This document shows positions 33,623 to 42,564 of a stretch of 64,000 nt of DNA, in pieces. How positions within the stretch are numbered: the first letter of the stretch is position 1; the number at the start of each line of letters is the position of its first letter. A program made the position numbers and the translations under genes. The notes under the pieces were generated by a model that searched no databases, was not told the origin of the DNA, and worked only from the letters and a program-made list of their open reading frames with translations. Where the stretch lies: positions 372,001 through 436,000 of the forward strand of contig PNAG01000002.1 of assembly GCA_003169845.1 (NCBI GenBank), read 5' to 3'. Source of the DNA: Candidatus Dormiibacterota bacterium. GTDB lineage: Bacteria; Chloroflexota; Dormibacteria; Dormibacterales; Dormibacteraceae.

Positions 33623-34117
33623 CTAGGTGGCGACCAGGCGGTGCCGGTTCTGGCTCTGGATCGTGTGGGTGCCCGATGACGTGGCGACGCTGAACATCAC
33701 GGAGTAGTCGCCGTAGCTGACGCCAGTACTGGTGCTGGTGGTCTTGGCGTTCGTACACGCGCTCGGGATCGTCACCTTCAGCGCGGCCGAGCTGCCGGCG
33801 CCAACCGTCTGCGGAGAAACGGTGATTCCGGTGGCTTCGTACTTGTCGCCGACCCGTTCGAGCCAGCTTCCTTTGATGGCGGCCAGGGTCATCACGGCCG
33901 CCACCGACTGGATGGTCACCGTGCCCGAGGTGCCGTTGCGCACGTCGATCGTGGCGTTCAGGTTGTACCGGGCGTTCGCCGCCCCCGTCGGGCAAATGTA
34001 TGTGGCGTCTACAGAGGCGCTGTTCAGGGTGAACGTCGACGGCGCGCCGATCGAACAGCCGCTCGCGATTCCGATCAGGAGCACGGCCGCGGCGATCCCT
34101 CTGAAGACTTCGCCCAT
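33623..34117 (-). CDS. Putative lipoprotein, 164 aa
   Basis: MGEVFRGIAAAVLLIGIASG followed by Cys gives a good signal peptide with a lipobox (IASGC, Cys 21). The mature part is beta-rich and Thr/Ser/Ala-rich, with SVDATYICPTGAANARYNLNATIDV and VTIPSACTNAKTTSTSTG, perhaps an Ig-like fold with two Cys pairs. Its function is unknown. A TATATA element lies 5 nt before the ATG on this strand and is shared with the divergent DUF3052-like gene. Confidence 0.75.
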   Translation of the reverse strand: MGEVFRGIAAAVLLIGIASGCSIGAPSTFTLNSASVDATYICPTGAANARYNLNATIDVRNGTSGTVTIQSVAAVMTLAAIKGSWLERVGDKYEATGITVSPQTVGAGSSAALKVTIPSACTNAKTTSTSTGVSYGDYSVMFSVATSSGTHTIQSQNRHRLVAT

Positions 34118-34126
34118 CCTTCTATA

Positions 34127-34132
34127 TAAGCT
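34127..34132 (+). promoter_or_regulatory. -10 element of the DUF3052-like gene in a shared TATATA region
   Basis: TAAGCT, 7 nt before GTG 34140. The preceding TATATA (34122-34128 region) also serves the minus-strand lipoprotein, so one AT-rich patch drives both directions. Confidence 0.5.
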
Positions 34133-34139
34133 GCTCGCG

Positions 34140-34598
34140 GTGGGCCACCTCGACTCGCAGCGCTCGCTTCCGGTCTTCGGAGCAGACAGGACCGGCTTCA
34201 GCTCCATGGCGAAGAAGCTTAGGCTCGCGGCCGGCCATAGGGTCGCCGTCCTGAACGCGCCGGCGGGCTACATGCCTCTGCTGAGCCCGGGCCCGGCGGA
34301 CGTCGGCACGCGGCTGCAACCGGCGCAGGCATACGACGTGGTGCAGCTGTTCGTACACAGTGCCGATGAGCCTCGCCGCCTGGGGCCCGACGCGATTCGT
34401 GCCGTCAAATCGGATGGATTGCTGTGGATCACCTACCCCAAGGGCGGCGCCATGCGCGGCGTCACCGACCTTCCGGCCACTCCATGGTGGATGAAGCGCG
34501 ACGTGCTTGGGGAGATCACCGCGGTCACCGGCTACAAGCCCGTGGCTTTCGTCGCTATCGACGAGAACTACACCGCACTTCGTTTCAAGCGAGCCTAG
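34140..34598 (+). CDS. DUF3052-like protein
   Basis: 152 residues from GTG 34140, or 130 from ATG 34206. The segment TGFSSMAKKLRLAAGHRVAV with LNAPAGYMPLL resembles the start of DUF3052 proteins (SGTPLAKKLGIKEGHRVAL-like). DGLLWITYPKGGA and VTGYKPVAFVAIDENYTALRFKR continue the match. In known members similarity begins before the Ala-Lys-Lys, which supports the upstream GTG; a TAAGCT element 7 nt before it agrees. The function is unknown. The FtsX gene begins 7 bp after its stop. Confidence 0.8.
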   Translation: MGHLDSQRSLPVFGADRTGFSSMAKKLRLAAGHRVAVLNAPAGYMPLLSPGPADVGTRLQPAQAYDVVQLFVHSADEPRRLGPDAIRAVKSDGLLWITYPKGGAMRGVTDLPATPWWMKRDVLGEITAVTGYKPVAFVAIDENYTALRFKRA

Positions 34599-34605
34599 TC
34601 CCGGT

Positions 34606-37600
34606 TTGCGGACCCTGACGCTGGCGGGCCTCGCGCGCCGCCAGCTCGCGGCGCGGTGGACCTCGTTCCTGCCGACCGCGATCGGGCTCGGATTCGCGCT
34701 CGCCCTTGCCGCCGCGGTCACTTTCACGCAATCGAGGACCGAGGAAGCGGGCCTTCAACAGACGATCGGCCGCCTGGGTTCTCAGGGGCTGGTCAGCGTG
34801 CGCCTTACCGGCGCTGCCGACCAACCGCAGTACGACCAGCTGATCGCCCAGGTCAGGCAAGCCGCGCGCGACGACATGGGTGGGCTTATCACGCTTCGCG
34901 AATCGGGTCTGCTTTCGGGCGGCTACGTGCCGCAAACGGTCAACGGGCAAAAAGCCTCACCTCTGAACAACGACTTTCGGATTGCGGCATTCGATGGCCT
35001 GCGGGCGCATGCGGTGCTGGTCGCCGGCAGCTGGCCATCAAGCGCTGCGAGCGACACGCTCGAGGCAACTTTGCCCGCACAGTTCGCGAACCTCATCCAC
35101 CTGACAGTCGGCGATGTCACCTGCGCCAAGGTCCAGGACAGCAATGATTCGGTGTGCCTCCGGATCGTCGGGATCTGGCGTCCCCAACAGCCCCAGGAAG
35201 CCTATTGGGGCCTGAACGAAACGCCTGAGGTCGCAGCTTACGTAGACGTGCCCGCGTACTTCGCGATGCTGAAAAGCCAAACGGACCCGATAACCGGCGC
35301 GGTAGACCCAGCGGTGATCTCGTTCGCCTCAGCTACGCTGGCGCCGGACCTCGCGGCGATCCGCGCGGTCGGAGCCCAGGCGACGCTCGATCGCATTCAA
35401 ATGCTGCGAGGTCGCTTCGGCATCCAGCGCGCGGACGTAGTCGTCGTGAGCAGCCTGCCCGACGCGCTCGCGACATACATCAGCGACGAGCAGGTGGCCG
35501 CGTTCGCGGTGCAGCTTGTCGCCATACAGCTTCTCCTCATAGCGTTGTTCTGCGTCTGGTTCATGGCTGGAAACCTGCTGGCACACCTGCGACCGACGAT
35601 CGCTGTCTGGCGCACTCGCGGCTGGTCATGGCCGGGTGTCGCCCTCTTGCTCTGGATCGAGCTCGCCTTTGTCGCGGTGTTAGTCGCACCGATCGGGATC
35701 GTGGCCGGCTGGGCGGCATCCGAGGCGGTGGCACGTTGGGCGTACGCCGGCGTTGCGATACCTGCCTTTCACTTCGACCCCGTAAGGCTGGGCTTACCTG
35801 TTGCGGCTGTCCTGGCAGTGGGGTTGGCGCTAATCGGGGTGCAGGCAATACTCGCGAGCCGGCACGGAGTGCTTCAGACGCGCGCCGGCGCCTCCCGTCC
35901 AATCGTTTCGTGGTGGAGGCGGCGTCACGTGGATCTGCTGCTCGCGCTGCTCGCGATCCCGATCCTGGCGCAGTCCCAACTGTTGGGCAGCGCTCAGGTT
36001 CGCCAGTCGGGCGCGGCGGACAACCCCATCAACCTACTGCTGCCGGGCGTCGCGATCGCGTTCCTTGCGACGGCCATGCTCCGCTTGCTGCCGCCGGTCG
36101 CGCGGCTCATGGTGCGAGCGCGGCCAACGGTGGCGGTGCGGCTGGCGGGAACGCAGGTAATACGCGCTCCAGGACAGCACGCGGCACTTGCCGTGCTGCT
36201 CATGCTCGCAATCGCGCTCGGTGTGTTCGCTTCCGTTTATGCATCGACCTCGAGCCGCAACAGCGCCGACCGAGCCGCATACCAGGTGGGTGCCGACGCA
36301 CGCGGTGTCCTGGAGGCAGGAGTTCAAATGCCCGTGGCCGGCATCCAGGTCGCGGGGGCCACCGCCCGCAGCGACGTCTTCCGCGGCGACGCGCGCCAGG
36401 TCGGCGAAGACGTGCCTGTCCTGGGCGTCGATCCCTACACCTTCGAACCAGTCATGTGGACGAGACCTGACCTGGCTGCGTCTCCATTGCCCGGCCTCGT
36501 GCAGAGCCTCGCGGACGGCGAGACAGGAGGGCTGGTGATCCCGGCCCACGCCAAGACCCTTTCGATCTGGGTCTACGGCGCAGCGACCGGCGGCACGCTG
36601 ACCGCGCATCTGTCCGATGCGCACGGACGCCCGCTCCATGGGGACTTCGGAGCCCTCGACTTCACGGGCTGGCGGCAGCTGAGCGTGCCGCTGGTGGCCG
36701 ATACCGGCACTGTCGCAGAACCGGTGCGGTTTCGCGACCTGGCGGTCTCCCCGGTCACGAAGCCCGACCTGATCTCGGTGAGCGCGCTGGCGGTCGACGG
36801 TAAGGTGATCGAAAGCTTCGCCGAGCAGGTCACTGGTCCTGGCGCCAGGTCCTTTCCTGGTCTATGGTGGCGGACCGATGCCGAGTCGGGCACGTTCTGG
36901 GAAACGCTGCTGCCCACGACCAGCCTGCCGCGAAATGGCAACCTGACTGTGGCCTTTCGGATCGGTATCGGCGCCTTCCCGACGTATATCCGGCCCGGCG
37001 TCAGCCGATTCCCTCCGGGCATCAACTTACCTTTTCCGAATTACGCCGTCGCCACCGCAGCGCCGATCCCAGCCCTCGTGCCGTCGCAAATGCTGGCCCG
37101 ATTCGGACTTGCAGTCGGGAAGCAGCTGCAGCTCCAGATCGACAACATTGGCATCACAGCCACCATCGTCGGCGTGGCCGATCATTTTCCAACCTTGTAT
37201 CCCGAGTTGGGCGACTTCGTGGTGCTCGACCGGGATCCTCTGCTGATAGCCCTAGCCTATGGCCACGACCAGAGCCCGTGGCCGAACGAAATCTGGGTAA
37301 AGGCAGCGCCGGGCGGAGCCGATGCGGCCATCGCCTCGCTGCATGGCGCGCCTGGTCTCATCCAGGTGCTGGACCAGCGGTCGATCGCCTTTGACGCGGC
37401 CCATGCGCCGCAGCAGCTCGGCCTGGAGTCCAACCTACTCCTGGGTTTCGTGGCCGCGCTTGCGCTCGCGTTGATCGCGTTTGCCTTCCATTTCCTGATC
37501 CTTGCCCGCAACCGGCTCTCCGAGTACGCGGTGCTGGAAGCAAACGGGATGTCGCCATTGCAGGTGCGTCGAAGCCTCGTCTTCGAAGAGCTCGTGGTCG

Positions 37601-37842
37601 CCGGCTTCTGCCTCGTGTGCGGTGTTGTGCTTGGGGCGCTCGCCGCCTTTGTCCTGCTGCCGGCGCTCCAGCTGGGCACCAGCGTGCCAGAGAACGTTCC
37701 GGCAACCATCCTCACACTCGACCCGGTCCGGCTCGCGACCGTGCTCGTCGCCGTCGTCGCAGGCGTGCTCGTCGCGGGCCCGGGGATGGCCGTCGTGGCT
37801 GCGAGGCCGCGCGTGATGGCCGAGCTGAGGGCTCTGGGGTGA
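34606..37842 (+). CDS. FtsX/MacB-type ABC transporter permease
   Basis: 1078 residues from TTG 34606. It begins with LARRQLAARWTSFLPTAIGLGFALALAAAVTF (TM1), a ~230-residue outer domain, three or four TM segments (~320-500), a further ABC permease block with LAGTQVIRAPGQHAALAVLLMLAIALGVF, a second outer domain of ~400 residues and a C-terminal FtsX domain (LLLGFVAALALALIAFAFHFLILARNRLSEYAVLEANGM). This is a duplicated MacB-like mechanotransmission permease, probably for lipid, peptide or lipoprotein export. Its stop overlaps the ATPase GTG by 4 bp. Confidence 0.88.
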   Translation: MRTLTLAGLARRQLAARWTSFLPTAIGLGFALALAAAVTFTQSRTEEAGLQQTIGRLGSQGLVSVRLTGAADQPQYDQLIAQVRQAARDDMGGLITLRESGLLSGGYVPQTVNGQKASPLNNDFRIAAFDGLRAHAVLVAGSWPSSAASDTLEATLPAQFANLIHLTVGDVTCAKVQDSNDSVCLRIVGIWRPQQPQEAYWGLNETPEVAAYVDVPAYFAMLKSQTDPITGAVDPAVISFASATLAPDLAAIRAVGAQATLDRIQMLRGRFGIQRADVVVVSSLPDALATYISDEQVAAFAVQLVAIQLLLIALFCVWFMAGNLLAHLRPTIAVWRTRGWSWPGVALLLWIELAFVAVLVAPIGIVAGWAASEAVARWAYAGVAIPAFHFDPVRLGLPVAAVLAVGLALIGVQAILASRHGVLQTRAGASRPIVSWWRRRHVDLLLALLAIPILAQSQLLGSAQVRQSGAADNPINLLLPGVAIAFLATAMLRLLPPVARLMVRARPTVAVRLAGTQVIRAPGQHAALAVLLMLAIALGVFASVYASTSSRNSADRAAYQVGADARGVLEAGVQMPVAGIQVAGATARSDVFRGDARQVGEDVPVLGVDPYTFEPVMWTRPDLAASPLPGLVQSLADGETGGLVIPAHAKTLSIWVYGAATGGTLTAHLSDAHGRPLHGDFGALDFTGWRQLSVPLVADTGTVAEPVRFRDLAVSPVTKPDLISVSALAVDGKVIESFAEQVTGPGARSFPGLWWRTDAESGTFWETLLPTTSLPRNGNLTVAFRIGIGAFPTYIRPGVSRFPPGINLPFPNYAVATAAPIPALVPSQMLARFGLAVGKQLQLQIDNIGITATIVGVADHFPTLYPELGDFVVLDRDPLLIALAYGHDQSPWPNEIWVKAAPGGADAAIASLHGAPGLIQVLDQRSIAFDAAHAPQQLGLESNLLLGFVAALALALIAFAFHFLILARNRLSEYAVLEANGMSPLQVRRSLVFEELVVAGFCLVCGVVLGALAAFVLLPALQLGTSVPENVPATILTLDPVRLATVLVAVVAGVLVAGPGMAVVAARPRVMAELRALG

Positions 37843-38669
37843 GCGCAATCGATTGCAGGTCGCTGGTACACATTTACAAGACGGCCGACCTCGAGGTCTT
37901 CGCCCTTCAAGGTCTCGACATGGTGATCGAGGAGGGCGAGGTCGTCGCGATCGTGGGAGCGAGCGGCAGCGGCAAGACCACGCTCATGAACGTGCTTGCT
38001 GCGGTCGAGAAGCCGAGCGCCGGCCAGGTGGTGGTAGCCGGCCTCACCCTGGGATCGCTTTCGGACCGCGCACGCGATGTGTACCGTCGCGACGTCATCG
38101 GTTACGTGTGGCAGAACGCGACTTTGAACCTCACGCCGGAGCTCACAGCGTCCGAGAATCTGCAGCTGCCGCAGATGCTCGCCGGCCGCCCGCGCAACCA
38201 GCGGAGCGAACGCGCCGCCGAGCTGCTGGAGACGCTCGGCCTCACCCGCATTCGCGACCACCTCCCTGCGCAGCTGTCCGGGGGTGAGCAGCAGCGACTG
38301 GCGCTTGGGGTCGCGATCGCGAACCGGCCGAAGTTGCTGCTGGCGGACGAGCCTACAGCCGAGCTGGACCGCGCTTCCGCGCGCCGCATGCTTGAGGACC
38401 TGGGCCGGCTCCGGGATCGCGACGGAACCACCGTCGTCATGGTCACCCATGATCACGAGGTGGAACGTCACGTCGACCGGGTGCTGCGCATTCGCGACGG
38501 CCGGACTTCGACCGAGACTCGCGCGGAGACGGGGGAGCTTCTGATCGTCGACGCGGCCGGCCGCCTTCAGATTCCAAAGTCGGTTCGCGAGGAGGCCAAT
38601 CTCGGCGCCCGGGTGCGGGTCCGCGTGGAGAACAGACGAGTGATCATCGAGAATGCCGATGACGCGTGA
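37839..38669 (+). CDS. ABC transporter ATPase with AbrB-like C-terminal extension
   Basis: 276 residues from GTG 37839. Walker A GASGSGKTT, Q-loop in YVWQNATLNL, signature LSGGEQQRLAL, Walker B LLLADEPTAELD and the H-loop VTHD place it in the MacB/LolD group. The last ~45 residues are extra: GELLIVDAAGRLQIPKSVRE, an ANLGARVRVRV strand and ENRRVIIE. They resemble an AbrB/MazE swapped-hairpin element (VDxxGRxxIPKxxRxxxG). Such tails occur on some exporter ATPases; their role is unclear. It overlaps the permease and the second ATPase. Confidence 0.88.
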   Translation: MSAIDCRSLVHIYKTADLEVFALQGLDMVIEEGEVVAIVGASGSGKTTLMNVLAAVEKPSAGQVVVAGLTLGSLSDRARDVYRRDVIGYVWQNATLNLTPELTASENLQLPQMLAGRPRNQRSERAAELLETLGLTRIRDHLPAQLSGGEQQRLALGVAIANRPKLLLADEPTAELDRASARRMLEDLGRLRDRDGTTVVMVTHDHEVERHVDRVLRIRDGRTSTETRAETGELLIVDAAGRLQIPKSVREEANLGARVRVRVENRRVIIENADDA

Positions 38670-39345
38670 ACCGCTCGTGCGGCTCCGCGGCGTGGAGCGA
38701 CGGTACGCGGCGGGCGGCGCCATCACCACGGCGCTGCACGGCGTCGACCTGGACGTAGCCGAGGGCGAACTCCTCGCGCTGATCGGTCCGTCGGGCTCGG
38801 GCAAGACGACCCTGGTGGGCGTGATCGGCGGCCTCGACGCACCGGACGCCGGATCGGTCGAGGTCGCGGGCATCGATGTCACAGGGCTGAGGAGCGATGC
38901 CCTTGCCGCCTACAGGCTTCAAACGGTTGGCTTCGTGTTTCAGTCACCTGGCCTCGTGCCGCTGATGACCGCACTGGAAAACGTGTCCCTCCCGCTGCTG
39001 CTCATGGAGAAAGACCCCCGCGACGCCGAAGCGCGAGCACGCGCGGCGCTGGGCTCGGTCGGCCTCGAGGCCCGGGCCCGCCACCGCGCTTTCGAGCTCT
39101 CGGGCGGCGAACAGCAGCGGGTCGCCCTGGCCCGCGCCCTCGTCAAAGGGCCGCGACTTCTCATTGCCGACGAGCCCACCGGCCAGCTCGACAGCGAAAC
39201 GTCGGCCGCGATCGTCGGATTGATCCGTTCCTTCCGCGGCCGCACGACCATCATCGTCGCAACCCATGACGATGCTGTCGCGGCGATGGCCGATCGCGTG
39301 GCTCGAATCGAGGACGGAAGGCTGGTCGCAGCCTCGCGCAGGTGA
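38653..39345 (+). CDS. ABC transporter ATPase 2 (LolD/MacB type)
   Basis: 230 residues, the usual length of a stand-alone LolD/MacB ATPase. Walker A is GPSGSGKTTLVG, the Q-loop is in VGFVFQSPGLVPLMTALENV, the signature LSGGEQQRVALARAL, Walker B LLIADEPTGQLD and the H-loop ATHDD. The ATGs at 38653 and 38659 both fall inside the end of the previous gene, so translation is coupled. Two ATPases for one permease with duplicated FtsX halves could mean a heterodimeric motor. Confidence 0.9.
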   Translation: MPMTREPLVRLRGVERRYAAGGAITTALHGVDLDVAEGELLALIGPSGSGKTTLVGVIGGLDAPDAGSVEVAGIDVTGLRSDALAAYRLQTVGFVFQSPGLVPLMTALENVSLPLLLMEKDPRDAEARARAALGSVGLEARARHRAFELSGGEQQRVALARALVKGPRLLIADEPTGQLDSETSAAIVGLIRSFRGRTTIIVATHDDAVAAMADRVARIEDGRLVAASRR

Positions 39346-40184
39346 ATAGAATGCGGCCGGTGTCCATCGATCCCGAAGCCGGTCCCCACTCCCACGGCAG
39401 TTTCTCGCAGCGCGTGGCCGTCGTGGTCGGCGGGGGCAGCGGCATCGGCCGCGCCGTCGCGGAAGGCCTGGCTCGCCAGGGCGCGAACATAGTCGTCGCC
39501 GACTTCGACGGGCCGAGGATGGACCGGACCGTGGAGGAGGTGCTTCGGCTCGGGATGTCCGAGGCTGCGATCGCGCTCTCCACCGACGTGAGGAGCGACG
39601 CCTCCGTCCGCTCGCTCGCGCGCGACGCTGTGAAATCCATGGGTCGCGTTGACATCGTCGTCAACGCCGCGGGAGTTCTGCTGCAGGGCACGCTGGAAAA
39701 AATCTCGGGCGATGACTGGTCATGGATGCTCGAGACCAACCTCATCGGTGCCGTGCGTACGTCCACGGCGTTCCTGCCTCACATGTCGGCCCGAGGCTCA
39801 GGACTCATCGTCAACGTGGTCTCATACGGCGGCCTGATGCCAGGCGATCCGACGTCGATGCCTTATGACACGGGCCACGCCGCGCTTGCGACTTTCACCG
39901 CCGGCCTGGCGCGGCAGCTGCAGGGCACCGGCGTCCACGCATCGATCTTCTGCCCAGGCGCGAAGGGGCCGCGCGTCGGACAGAACACGAGGTCGCGCGG
40001 GGTGGGCCGCCTGTTCAGAGGCCCGGACAGCGGCCCCGACCCGAGTCGATCGCTGGAGCAGCTGGCGTCGAGCTTGATCGAAGGCCTGCAGCAGCCGCAC
40101 TTCCTGATCCTCGGGGACCCATCAGAGGCAGCGCTGTTCGAGGGCAGGTGGGACGGCCTTGACGCCGGGCCCGTGAGCCGATGA
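39342..40184 (+). CDS. Short-chain dehydrogenase-like protein with altered active site
   Basis: 280 residues from GTG 39342 (ATG 39351 is an option). The nucleotide-binding VVVGGGSGIGRAVAEGLARQGANIVV, the NAAG motif (VVNAAGVLLQGTL) and LETNLIGAVRTSTAFLPHM are typical of SDRs. Catalytic Ser is in VVSYGG and Tyr in MPYDTGHAAL, but the Lys of YxxxK is His here. Catalysis may be impaired, or the enzyme may have drifted. It overlaps the upstream ATPase stop and the antiporter ATG by 4 bp each, so it is part of the ABC operon. Confidence 0.85.
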   Translation: MNRMRPVSIDPEAGPHSHGSFSQRVAVVVGGGSGIGRAVAEGLARQGANIVVADFDGPRMDRTVEEVLRLGMSEAAIALSTDVRSDASVRSLARDAVKSMGRVDIVVNAAGVLLQGTLEKISGDDWSWMLETNLIGAVRTSTAFLPHMSARGSGLIVNVVSYGGLMPGDPTSMPYDTGHAALATFTAGLARQLQGTGVHASIFCPGAKGPRVGQNTRSRGVGRLFRGPDSGPDPSRSLEQLASSLIEGLQQPHFLILGDPSEAALFEGRWDGLDAGPVSR

Positions 40185-41926
40185 ACGCGCCGACCGGCTT
40201 GCTGGCGAGCATCGGCATCTGTGTGGGCGCTGCGGCATTGCTCGCACTGGTCGGCTGGCGCTTCCGCCAGCCGTTGATCCTGGCTTACCTGGTGACCGGC
40301 GTCGTAATTGGTCCAAATGGCCTGAATTTCGTGGCCGACCAGGCGAGCATCGCCACGGTGGCGGAGATCGGCTTGATCCTGCTGCTCTTCATCATCGGGC
40401 TGGAGATCGACATCAAGAAGCTCGCCTCAGCCGGGCCCGCCGTGCTGCTCACCGGCGCGCTGCAGGTGCCAATCTGCATCGGTCTGGGTCTTGCTTTCTT
40501 TTACGCAATCGGAATCCGCAACGCCGGGGGCCACTTCGACCTTGTCTACCTCGCCGCGTGCATGAGCCTGTCCAGCACGCTCGTGGTCGTCAAGCTGCTG
40601 AACGACAAGTACGAGCTCGACACCTTGCCCGGACGGATCACCCTCGGCGTGCTCGTGATCCAGGACATGTGGGCGGTGGCCATGCTGGCTGTGCAGCCGA
40701 ATCTCCTGAACCCGAACCTGCTCCCGCTCGCCTTCTCCCTGTGGCGCGGCGCCCTGCTCGTGGTGGGCGGGTTCGCGATCTCGAAGTACATCCTTCCTCA
40801 CCTGTTCCGAGCTGTCGCGAAGGCGCCCGAGCTCGTGCTCGTAAGCGCCCTCGCATGGTGCTTCTTCCTCGCCGGCGCCGCGAGCCTCATCGGTCTCTCG
40901 CGCGAGATGGGCGCCCTCATCGCGGGCGTGAGCCTGTCGACCTTCCCGTACAACCTCGACGTCATGGCCAAGGCGGTGAGTCTCCGCGACTTCTTCGTCA
41001 CCTTGTTCTTCGTCGCCCTCGGCATGCAGATCGCGATTCCGAGCCTGCGCGTGGTCGAGATCGCGCTCGCGGCCTCAGCTTTCGTGATAGTCAGCCGCCT
41101 TTCGGTCGTGCCCATCCTGTATGCGCTCAGGCTGGGCCATCGCGCAAGCCTGCTGCCGGCGATCAACCTCGCGCAGGTGAGCGAGTTCTCGATCGTGATC
41201 GCGGTCCTGGGTCGCTCGCTTGCAAAGCCACAGATCGACAGCGACGTCGTGACGATCGTGATCATGACTTTCGCGATCACCTCGGTCGTGTCGACTTACA
41301 TGATCAACTCGAGCCACAGGGTGCAGCGCGCGCTGAGCAGGGTGCTGAAATTGCTCCGGGTCAAGGATCTTGATATAGGAGAGTCCGCACCTGCCCGCAA
41401 AGAAACGCGCGAGGAGACCGTGGTCTTCCTAGGGTTCTTCCGTGACGCCAGCTCGATCCTCTACGAGCTCGAGTCCGCCGGGTCGGCGGTCGAAGGGCAG
41501 GTTCTGCTCGACAAGGTCCTGGTCATCGATTTCAACCCGAAAGTCATGGCTGAGCTTCGCCGGCGTGGGGTCAGCTGCGTCTACGGTGACGTCGCCCATG
41601 CCGACACGCTGCGTCACGCCGGCATCGACGGCGCCGAGCTGGTCGTGTGCAGCATCACCGACGACGTGTTGCGCGGCACCAGCAACCTGCGGATGCTGCG
41701 GAACGCCCGCGCGACCTGCCCGACCGCGAAGGTGATGCTGACCACCGAGCACATCCCTCATGCTCTCCAGCTCTACGAGGCGGGCGCCGACTTCGTCTAC
41801 ATTCCCAGGCTTCACTCTGCGGCCGAGATCGCCCGAATCCTGAAAGAGGGTCTCGCCGAAGGCTTTGAGGCGGCTCGCGCCTCCGAGGTCGCGCGGTTGT
41901 CGGACAGAAAAGAGGTACTCGCCTGA
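40181..41926 (+). CDS. CPA2-family cation/proton antiporter with TrkA-N domain
   Basis: 581 residues. About 12 TM segments with conserved FRQPLILAYLVTGVVIGPNGL, VAEIGLILLLFIIGLEIDIKKL, SLSSTLVVVKLLND and LLPAINLAQVSEFSIVIAVLG, typical of KefB/YbaL-like K+/H+ antiporters. The C-terminal ~180 residues are a TrkA-N regulatory domain (VLVIDFNPKVMAELRRRGVS, YGDVAHADTLRHAGIDGAELVV), although the GxGxxG turn is replaced by GFFRDASSIL. It starts 4 bp inside the SDR gene and its stop overlaps the CTG start of the phosphoesterase. Confidence 0.9.
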   Translation: MNAPTGLLASIGICVGAAALLALVGWRFRQPLILAYLVTGVVIGPNGLNFVADQASIATVAEIGLILLLFIIGLEIDIKKLASAGPAVLLTGALQVPICIGLGLAFFYAIGIRNAGGHFDLVYLAACMSLSSTLVVVKLLNDKYELDTLPGRITLGVLVIQDMWAVAMLAVQPNLLNPNLLPLAFSLWRGALLVVGGFAISKYILPHLFRAVAKAPELVLVSALAWCFFLAGAASLIGLSREMGALIAGVSLSTFPYNLDVMAKAVSLRDFFVTLFFVALGMQIAIPSLRVVEIALAASAFVIVSRLSVVPILYALRLGHRASLLPAINLAQVSEFSIVIAVLGRSLAKPQIDSDVVTIVIMTFAITSVVSTYMINSSHRVQRALSRVLKLLRVKDLDIGESAPARKETREETVVFLGFFRDASSILYELESAGSAVEGQVLLDKVLVIDFNPKVMAELRRRGVSCVYGDVAHADTLRHAGIDGAELVVCSITDDVLRGTSNLRMLRNARATCPTAKVMLTTEHIPHALQLYEAGADFVYIPRLHSAAEIARILKEGLAEGFEAARASEVARLSDRKEVLA

Positions 41927-42564
41927 CTCGCATCCTCGCCGTCGCCGACGAGGTGGACGACTTCTTGAATACCGACAAGCTCGAGACGCTCCGGCCGGAC
42001 TTCATCGTCTCGTGCGGCGACCTTCCCTTCGACTATCTCGAATACCTCGTAAGCACCCTCAACGTGCCGCTCCTCTACGTCCCGGGCAACCATGACGCGA
42101 GTCTGAAGCGGGCGGATACGACGTGGATGTCCCTGGAGCAGGACGTTCCGGTCCCCGGACCGGAGGGCTGTGAGAACGTGGACGGTCGAGTCACCGAGGT
42201 TCACGGCCTGCGGGTCGCCGGCCTGGGAGGCAGCCTCCGCTACAGGCCTGGTCCAAACCAGTACACGCAGGCTCAGATGCGGTGGCGCGCGATCAACCTG
42301 GAGTTCCGAATCCGGCTGAAGCGAGTCAGGTCAGGGCATCGCAAGTTCGACGTGCTGGTCACGCACGCGCCGCCTTTCGGCGTCACCCCGGCGGAGGACG
42401 CAGCCCACGTCGGGTTCGTCGCGTTTAGCAGGATCATCCAGGGCCTGCACCCGGTGCTGCTCGTCCACGGCCACGTGCATCCGTACGGAAAGACGCAGCC
42501 GGAGCGGCGCGACGACGGCACGCGCATCATCAATGCCATCCCGTCGCGCTTGATCGAAATCTAA
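41923..42564 (+). CDS. Metallophosphoesterase, likely CTG start
   Basis: 213 residues if read from CTG 41923 (LTRILAVADEVDDFL); the first canonical start, GTG 41953, removes the first strand with the Asp metal ligand. Later motifs are SCGDLPFDYLEYL, VPGNHDA, LVTHAPPFG and VHGHVHPYG, the full calcineurin-like metal set. Substrate unknown. CTG overlaps the antiporter stop as CTGA, the same geometry as ATGA couplings. The stop overlaps the convergent cyclodeaminase stop as CTAA. Confidence 0.85.
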   Translation: MTRILAVADEVDDFLNTDKLETLRPDFIVSCGDLPFDYLEYLVSTLNVPLLYVPGNHDASLKRADTTWMSLEQDVPVPGPEGCENVDGRVTEVHGLRVAGLGGSLRYRPGPNQYTQAQMRWRAINLEFRIRLKRVRSGHRKFDVLVTHAPPFGVTPAEDAAHVGFVAFSRIIQGLHPVLLVHGHVHPYGKTQPERRDDGTRIINAIPSRLIEI

